A stretch of DNA of 64,000 nt. It comes from Botryotinia globosa (Eukaryota > Ascomycota > Leotiomycetes > Helotiales > Sclerotiniaceae). Each line of letters opens with the position of its first letter. Within the stretch, counting starts at the first letter, position 1. Below are positions 56,128 to 64,000 of the stretch, piece after piece. The notes under the pieces are model-generated. The model was not told the DNA's origin. It saw only the letters and a program-made list of their open reading frames with translations, and ran no database searches. The stretch covers positions 1,798,001 to 1,862,000 of the forward strand of contig RCSZ01000012.1 of the NCBI GenBank assembly GCA_014898425.1, written 5' to 3'. The position numbers and the translations under genes were made by a program.

Positions 56128-59100
56128 TAAGGAAAGGATGGTGTATCAGTAGTGGAAAGGGACAAACTGTACGAGTAGGTCCATATTCTGGACGGACGAG
56201 GGGCACAAAACATACGAATATGATACGATACCTCAACTATAATCTGCCACTGCCCGTCTACCATATGTCTGCTTGAGAAAAATGTGATCCTTTCTTGTGG
56301 ATTATGCTGAAGTCAGCCTTCGCCGAGACTAGTTCTACTGTCCTTACAATCTACAATTATTCCTCTGGTGAAATGCATATGGCTCCCATTCTGATTTCAT
56401 AATCTTACTTCTTATCCCAAAGACATGAACATCTTATAAAAGCCATGATTGTTCCCGATAAAGGGGTATATCGAGTCTTAGGCCGTATTGATTTCGATGG
56501 AGACAAATACTCGGTCCGTGTAGCTTCTAATTTTGAGTCCTGACATCATGAAAATGTTTGGAAATTTGAGGAGGTTTGAAATGAGGAGAAGAATGAATGA
56601 TCTTTCGTTGCCGTTTTACCCTTGGATTTTATTATAGATACACCACATTTATTGGTTCGCTCATCATCGCTGTTTGCTTCCGCTGACAGTATTGTGTAGA
56701 TCAAACAACTAGTTTGGAGTTAACTTTTTCAGTGTTATATATGGCTTGATTGTTGAAATTTTTGGCGCAAGGGTTCTGTGTCATCTCTTCATCGTTTTCA
56801 TCTTGAGCTTTCCCTCGCTCTATCTCGCTCGTTGGTGTTTCTACAACTCCTTTGCTCCGTGAAATCTTCTGCTGGGTTATGAGTTATATTTCTTGATGTG
56901 AATAACTTGCTATTGTCTTGAGCTGTGATGCAAAGGTTTGTATCTCCATGATTGCAGAACGATTATGATGGAATAGGGTACAGCAAAGGCCTAGGTATTT
57001 TATTAATCAGGCAAAACTGAATCGTGAATGATTGTCCCATTCACTGTATTACCCGAATTCACATATGTTGATTAAGCCCGCAAGATTTCCAGTCTTTCCT
57101 TTCTCGCAGCTCAAAAGTCTTAGGCTCAGACACTCACGACATGCGAGAAGCATAAATTTTTTAGTCAAAAGAGTACCGACGATCGACAGACTATCCAGAG
57201 AATTCTGGAAAGAAGTCGAGCAGTGTGAGCTAGTACCGTGCAATTTTCTTTTTACCTAGTCCCCGTATCCTACATCTCAATGTAGATTTCCAACTCTTCA
57301 GTTGGGCAAGTTGGTGAATTAATACAGAGCGCGATGCAAGAGGAGATCGGTGACAATAATTATTAAGTAAATAAAGGTTGTTATAAACAGCAGAAATGCT
57401 TCACTAATGCTGTCGAGACTGTGTTCAACTCCACCAGAGAGACTTCGCATTATCACACCTTTTCTCATTTAAGCTAATTATGGAGTATGAAACAAGAAGC
57501 ACAACGTCGGGAGTCGAATTTCAGATCCCATCAAATGTTCCTTCTGGACTTCTAATGATTTTGGTGGATCAGGTCTTACAGGAAACCACTTCCTTATATA
57601 CATATCGCCCTCGCTAAAGCCTCGGCCATCGTTTGCGTCCAAACAATGCCACTGCATTATTTCTAGCTGTATTCTAGCTTTGTTTTACTCTGTTATCCAG
57701 GCACAGATCAAGCTGGGCAGGCATGAACAGGTGCTCGTGATCACGCTTGTTTTATTGAATGGAAGGCGAGTGGTAGACCTAGAATTTAAAGTCTGGACTT
57801 AAAGGCATGTTTCAGAATTCCAAGAACTCGGAGAGCGCAAAGGCATGATTTTGAGGGTCGTTCTTGCAAGAGATTATTGTCCAGAGTGTGGGAATAATAT
57901 CATCTCCTCGTGAATGGACGATGAAAATGTTTGAGATGCGGCGATGCTTTTACACCTTCTGGCTGTTGTTGTTGTCGTTGTCGTTGTTGCTTCTCGTTCA
58001 TTTCTGTTCTATATGGTGCTGAAAGTTCCCAGGCTTCCGTGTCGTCTTCTGAGTTCTGTGTAGAAGTCTTCCCAAGTTTGACTTCTAGACCATCTTCCAT
58101 TGTATGCATCTATATCCATGCCAACCAACGTCCTGGGATCTCAAAACATTCGCAACTTTTTTGCGTGATATTTTGACTGAGACTATCTCGACAGTTTCTT
58201 AAATAGCAATACCGCCAACTTTCAACTCAACACCCTGCTCAAATTCCCTCGAGGCGACATCGGAGAAAATATTAAACACAAGTCCTGTGATACCCACAAA
58301 TTCTCTTACCCCTCCCTTTTCACGCAGTAATCATGTACAACCAACTTTCTTAGTCTAAGAGTCAAAACTGGCCCAAGTGAATAATGCGGAGTCCAAATCA
58401 CCAGAAGATCGATCCCTGCTATATAAACATCCACTAGGACACCAATAAACATCAAAATCGAGTTACTTGCGTCAATCAAAAACGAGATTGCGTTGAGATT
58501 GAACTTCAAGATTTCCCATATGTCAATATTGGATATTTATGTAGGGGTTGTAACAGGGACAAAAATTCCAGCCAACTCTTCCACTGGAAGTTAATCTTAT
58601 TCATATCACCACATACTACATGCCTACTCGTTGTCATCTCCAACTGCTCTCGACAAATATGACAACAGAAATTGTACTTCGAGTATTCGACAGTAAAAAA
58701 AACAAGCGATGATAAGGCTAGCTGGAATTCCAAAGAGAGGGGGAATATCAAACAAAAACTTCAGTAATACCATAGATTTGATTTAGTCCCTTTTGTTTCA
58801 AAGCTTGTCTCCTGAAGTCTCTGTAATCTGGTTGGCTGTGAGTAGTTAATTGGTTTATCCTCTTAAGGTTTCCTATATGATGTTATCTTGAATTCATCAA
58901 CCTCTTGCCACTTGATGCAGATCTCGAGTAAAAGAATTTGGAGCCACCGTCCACAGCAGACCCACCAGTCGATGAATTTTTTTCTATAAAAGAGAAAATA
59001 TATAGGAAAGAGAGTCTTCCGACATTGCCGTCATCAAATCAATATAATTTCTAAGTCGTTTCAAGATTAAATTCCACACAGAGTATGCGCAAAGAAATTA

Positions 59101-59500
59101 GAATAAACGCACCGAAACCATAGAAAGCTTATAGCAGGCGTAGATATCTGCTACAGGAAATTGGGTAGATTCAAGGCCTATCTTGAGTACTTCAGAGTTC
59201 TTTTGATGCTCTAATTCGGCGTGCTTTTCTAAGTTTCGCAGAGAAAGATGTCAGTATTGCCAGAAAGCTCTAAACAGCATTTCTGCTAAAAAGCTAATTA
59301 TATACATAACGTATGCGTATGTTTTGATAGTTATATCGGTATCTGAGCGCTACATACCTCATCTGAGGATTTAGATGAATGCTTGCGGTGCCGCATAAGC
59401 TAAACTACTTACTATCTCGAAGACAATGCCTGCCTCAGCTTTCGCTGGCAATGAATTGCGGATGAGTAAGAAAGCAAGAAAGAAGAAAGAGACAGACTCA
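56128..59500. other. 3.4-kb normal-GC stretch without a supported gene
   Basis: The longest frames (57032-57259 plus, 58506-58751 minus, 57900-58109 minus with a Gln/Arg run) lack motifs. A CTGTTGTTGTTGTCG run lies at 57960-57990. It could hold a non-coding RNA or a degraded gene; I see nothing firm. Confidence 0.45.
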
Positions 59501-60025
59501 AGAAAACAAGATATAAGAAATATAATAATGTTAACGATCGTTAAAATACTAATAATTCATATTAATCAGGATTATTAAATATGAAAATTTAAAAGAAGGA
59601 ATAGAAAGAAGAGAGATTTATAAACTATGTTTAGAATCTTAGCTCTAATCCTAAAATTGAATTATAATAGAGTTAATAAAAATACTAGTTTTTAAATTTA
59701 ATGAAATAACTATTGTTTATTATAGTATATATCTTATAATGTTTTTTATAGATTTTTTAATTGAAAACATTTTTTTCAAAATATATTTCAACTATTATTT
59801 TCTCCTCGAAAAAACAAAAATAAGAAAAATAATAATAACAAACCGTTATTAAAATCCTCAGCTCAGCTCAATTTCATCTAAGAACAATCAAAGAAAGAAA
59901 ATACAAGTCGTTAAAAAAAAGTCAAACCCAAACCTAAAACAAATCAAAACACAAAAGAAACCACAAATTACCGAACTTACAGTAACAACCCTATTCACTC
60001 ATTTACTCATTCAATCATTCAATCC
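59501..60025. other. AT-rich stretch
   Basis: No coding signal. It marks the transition into the next AT-rich block. Confidence 0.6.
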
Positions 60026-60425
60026 ATCAATCCCTCTCAATCTCTCACATATAGAATCCCTCTTCCCTTCCCTTCCCCCCTCCCCGTTTCACATCTTGCA
60101 GATCTCCATCTCCATCTACCGTACAATGTACAGGATAGGTTCGGATACGCGATCTCAGGTACCAATCAAGGACAAAGTACGTTATATCATAGACAACACA
60201 TACATATCTGCGTTATCACATCACATACCCGACGATCCTCGCGATGATCGGGGGTTTTAGTCAGGGGAATTGGCCAGGGGATGGGGATGGGGAGTCGGAG
60301 TGAAAATGGGAATTATCCTTTGGGATGATGTTTGGGATTGAGATTGGGATTTGGGAGTTGGTGGGTTTGGGCGGGAGGGAAGAGAGGCGAAGAGAAGAGA
60401 AGAAAGAGGAGTGCGAGTAGGGTTG
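60026..60425. other. Normal-GC island in AT-rich block
   Basis: About 400 bp with a pyrimidine-rich leader-like sequence. A 44-codon ATG frame at about 60126 has no recognisable product. It may be a 5' remnant of a gene cut off by AT-rich DNA. Confidence 0.35.
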
Positions 60426-61811
60426 GGCATATATAATATAATATTTGAATATAATAGTTAACAAAATATAATATATAATATTAGTCAAACAAAATATATA
60501 TCGATTTTTTATATATAATAAATTTGAAAGAAAAATTCAACTGAAATCTTTAAAAATAAGATTTTTTTTAAATCATATGATTTTGAAATTATATAATATA
60601 AATTATATAATATAAATTATATAATATAAATTATATAATATAAATTATATAATATAAATTATATAATATAAATTATATAATATAAATTATATAATATAAA
60701 TTATATAATCCAAATATCTTTTAAAATCTATAATAACTTTTTTTAACAACCTATCAAAAAATACTTTTAAATCTATTCTATTTTTATTTATCCTGAAGGT
60801 TTGATTGATTATCGAATTATATATATAATCTCAATATAATATTTTATATTAATTAAAAACCATTATAATATAAGAATATATAATCCTCAATTAGATTATA
60901 TAATTTTCTCAACTCTAATGAGATGGGATAACGTGAAGTTAAAGTTATAAATGGGATTTGAGTGGAGTACTAAGTGAGTTCTTTATAGAGTTATTATATC
61001 TTTTATACTCATTATTATCTATTTACTTTATTATAAGAGTTCTGAAAGCTTCTCATTGTATATTTAAGCGAGCTTTTTCTAGTTATTTTATTTTCGATAT
61101 TTTACTTAATCTCACTTTCAAACTCTCTTTATCGATAAAATATATTTCATTGAATTCTAAATAATATCTTAATCTTTTTTATAATGTTGTAGCTTACTAA
61201 TGATTGAAATTTCTTTGGTCAATTAGGGATTGGGGGGAATATTTATTTTTTCAAAAGTCTGAAAATATTTGATTGCATTTTTGATAAAAAATTTAATTCA
61301 TTAAATAAAAGCATTTCAATATTATACTTTATCTTTTTAATTACAATTTTTTAAAAAATTAAATAGAGTATTTGAAAGAGTTCAATTGATATTATTATTT
61401 GAATTTATATCAAATTGATTGGATTTGTAGTGGTGGTGTAATTTAATTGAAAAGATTTTTTTTAAAACTAGGTAAGTTATTTTCAACAATTTTATTTTAT
61501 CAATATTAATAATGAAAATAATATTATTCGAATTGTTTTATTAAGTTGAATATATTGTTAGCTTTTTTAATAGTTTTAATAATGTTGGGATTATATTATT
61601 GATAAAAGTTGAATAGCTTTTCAATTTGAAATTCAAATACTTTAAATTTAAAACATTTAGATTTCAAAAAAAATTGAATTTTATGGTTAAGAGTATCCAA
61701 CCTTTTAGAAATCAATAACCCCAATCCTTTAAAAGAGATTGAAATATATAATAGGAATTAAATTAATTAAAAGATTTTTAGAATATATATATTATTATTA
61801 GAAATAATAAT
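60426..61811. other. AT-rich gene-free block (RIP-like)
   Basis: Nearly pure A/T apart from short patches. It contains the 14-bp tandem array at 60591-60710. No coding sequence is seen. Confidence 0.7.
60591..60710. repeat. 14-bp tandem repeat ATTATATAATATAA, about 8-9 copies
   Basis: Near-perfect copies. Each unit is itself almost palindromic. Confidence 0.95.
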
Positions 61812-62045
61812 TGTTGGTTCGAGAAGGATACGGAAGACGTAGCACCCACGTAATGTAGGTCCTGTATATCTAATTGTATTCTATCTAAAGAGCTAGCTAA
61901 GTGGGAAAATAGTAGGCCTTATATAGGCACTACTGAAAGAGCTAGTCTCTTTCGCATTCGCTTAATCCTTTCAATACAGTAGCCTTTGTATTGGGGTCAT
62001 TTCCTTGAAGTGAATTCCCTATGTGTGAATTCCCTTGTTCATACA
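61812..62045 (-). mobile_element. Solo LTR, 234 bp, with 5-bp target-site duplication
   Basis: Read on the minus strand the element begins TGTATGAACAAGGG and ends TCGAACCAACA, so it has TG...CA ends. It is flanked by ATAAT at 61807-61811 and ATAAT at 62046-62050. Internally (minus strand) it has AAGCGAATGCG, ACTAGCTCTTTCA and a TATA-like CCTATATAAGG. These features define a solo LTR of a Ty1/copia or Ty3/gypsy type retrotransposon left by recombination. It is less AT-biased than its surroundings, so it is younger or escaped RIP because it is short. Confidence 0.85.
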
Positions 62046-62880
62046 ATAATAATGATGGATTTCAAAGAGGGTAGATACTTAATTTATTGAAATATTACTA
62101 TTTCAAAACAACATTTTTAAATTTCAATACTATACTTGTATATAATAGAATAAAACTATAATAATAAAAATTATATCAAAATAATAAAAAAAATCAGATT
62201 TATATAATAAATCTACAATGAAATAATATAATAATTATATGATTTAATAATAATATTAAAAAAATCAAGAAAAACTGAAATGTTACTATTTACACCAAAA
62301 CCGGAACCAAATTGTTTCAGACCCTATGGTAATAAAGCTTTGAAAGGCCCCTGCCTCGAAATCAAGGCCAAAAAGCCTATTTAATTATGTAATCACCGTG
62401 GGTCTGAGGATGAGATAAATTTTACTATAAATATTCGATTAATGTCGGAACGTACAATCACGTGCTTAAGCGAATCACATGATTCTTCCCATCATATAAT
62501 AACGAGAAGAATCATATTTTATTTCAAATCATTTCAATTTATATTATTTATTTTATATTAGCTTTATAGTGCTTTATACGGTGATTCGAGTCGATCTCCT
62601 CCTTTCAAGTGAAACCAGATAATAATATATATACAGAATTATTTTTTAATATAAAAAGAGTTATATTAGAAGAAATATTAAATAATTTTAAATTAAAAGA
62701 TAAAAGATAATAGATATAAAAGTGTATAGAAATATTAAGAATATAATATTTATTATTATTCTTATTTATTTATATAATAATAATAAATATTTCGATAATT
62801 ATTATAGAATGTAATTCAAATGTTATAAGAATTCTCAAAATCCTGATGATTTGATTGGTTCATTAGATCCCTGCTAAGCC
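62046..62880. other. AT-rich stretch with a moderately GC patch
   Basis: No gene. Positions 62285-62620 are less AT-rich but have no frame of interest. Confidence 0.5.
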
Positions 62881-62984
62881 ATGGCGCCGCTAGTTGGCGA
62901 TATGATTGTTAATGGTTAATGATTGTCGAATGATTTATAATCATGATCAATTTTCATCATCTATACTTTTCGATCTATATTTCG

Positions 62985-63085
62985 CTCCATCTATATCTAC
63001 ATCTATATCTATATCTATATCTATATCTACATCTACATCTATATCTATATCTATATCTATATCTACATCTATATCTATATCTACC
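62985..63085. repeat. Hexamer microsatellite ATCTAT/ATCTAC
   Basis: About 17 units. The Ile/Ser and Asp/Ile frames across it are artefacts. Confidence 0.95.
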
Positions 63086-63162
63086 ATCTCCTTACCTATA
63101 AACCAAAATCTCACATCTAAATATCTATAACACCTCTCCAAATAATCTTTAATATATTTACT

Positions 63163-63209
63163 CATCACCTACCTACCTACCTACCTACCTACCTACCTAC
63201 CTACCTACC
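63163..63209. repeat. Tetranucleotide microsatellite CTAC, about 11 copies
   Basis: Perfect CTAC array. Confidence 0.95.
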
Positions 63210-64000
63210 CACCAAAATACTCGCATAGTAAGACCAAGACCAAGACCAAGCCCAAATCAAAATCAAACCATCTACCTACTAGGACCTGGTGAACCTAGAT
63301 TAGTATCTAGATGCATCGAAACAAACCATCAAAAAGGATTCAAACTCTAAACCTCACAATTACCAAAAGAATAATAATCATGACAATAAACAATAGCAAT
63401 AACAATCACAATAATCCCAATCCCAATCCCAATCCGAATCAGGAGAAAGAGAAAGAAATGGTCTATTGCATTCTTTTCAATGTATTTTTATCTTCATCTT
63501 CATCTTCATCTTCAATCATCATACCTATATTCATTTATACATTCATTCAAACATGGTAAAATTCATCATCCCATCCCATCCCATCTCATCTCACCCTACC
63601 CACCCATCCATCCACAATCTCGGGATTCCCGATTTCCCAAGCCTAGAAATTTCCTTGAGAGGATTCTTGGGAGGGAGGGGAAGGATCTAGACTTAGATCA
63701 GTAGGACAGAACTCACTCACCTGTAAGATTATATACATAGATACACAGGTAAATATCTCTCCCTACAAAATGACTTGAATTACATTGAAAACATCAATAC
63801 AAGAAGATATAATAAATCAAAATAAAGTAAAGTAAAACAGAGTAAGAAGACACAATTCAAATCGAATCGAAATCGAAGTATATACTCCAGAACCTACGTA
63901 TGATGGAGAAATTCTATTTCCCATCTATTTATCTATAAGAATCACTCCCTCCCCATCCTATCCTTAACTTCCCGAGTCCTGATATCTATCAATCGGTCTT
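63210..64000. other. Right edge, no supported gene
   Basis: Pyrimidine-rich and mixed sequence with short microsatellites (CCAAGA at 63232-63250, CCCAAT at 63415-63433). It may be the upstream or downstream region of a gene beyond the window. Confidence 0.4.

Noticed and set aside
57032..57259. 75-codon plus frame, possible small secreted protein
   Set aside because: No signal peptide, cysteine pattern or family resemblance; random length for this GC.

Overview
This window reads as nuclear DNA of a filamentous ascomycete, most likely a leotiomycete of the Botrytis/Sclerotinia/Monilinia type (inference from gene content and style, not from a search). The genes are eukaryotic, with short introns of about 45-130 bp carrying TACTAAC/CTAAC-like branch sites and TAG/CAG acceptors. 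Gene-rich blocks of normal base composition alternate with extremely AT-rich, gene-free blocks. Two pairs of repeat copies in the AT-rich blocks differ mostly by C-to-T and G-to-A changes, the signature of repeat-induced point mutation (RIP).

Layout. 1-14.7 kb is a gene-free block with decayed transposons: a pair of direct repeats near 0.6 and 7.8 kb, an LTR-like core at 1.3 kb, a small inverted-repeat element at 2.3-2.8 kb, a 0.9-kb dispersed repeat at 8.26 kb and a 1.1-kb element with long terminal inverted repeats at 9.2-10.3 kb. A non-coding stretch of normal composition follows (10.7-13.4 kb), then two trinucleotide microsatellites in front of the first gene. 14.8-29.0 kb holds a tandem CCCH zinc-finger gene, proteasome subunit RPN12, helicase CHL1, an AT-rich island with the inverted second copy of the 0.9-kb repeat and a 300-bp octamer array, an EI24/LDS-like membrane protein, an ankyrin-repeat protein and a Ser/Thr-rich C-terminally anchored protein.

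29.7-37.1 kb looks like a decayed secondary-metabolism gene cluster: a thioester-reductase-domain fragment joined to the first exon of a carotenoid oxygenase, an amidohydrolase with two frameshifts, an unidentified plus-strand remnant, an apparently intact O-methyltransferase and the N-terminal half of a cytochrome P450 with a stop codon and two frameshifts. A 9-bp minisatellite of about 46 units follows the P450 stub.

38.5-56.2 kb is a housekeeping block: a GH47 mannosidase, chaperonin subunit CCT6, a prenylcysteine oxidase-like flavoprotein, a protein kinase with a 4-nt microexon, a small hypothetical protein, the mitochondrial ABC exporter ATM1 and the mitochondrial protein AIM24. CCT6/prenylcysteine oxidase and ATM1/AIM24 are divergent pairs with short shared promoters. 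56.2-64 kb has no gene I can support; it holds more AT-rich repeats and a 234-bp solo LTR with a perfect 5-bp target-site duplication.

All exon boundaries were read by eye from frame, splice signals and family similarity. I saw no tRNA, rRNA or CRISPR that I could support.
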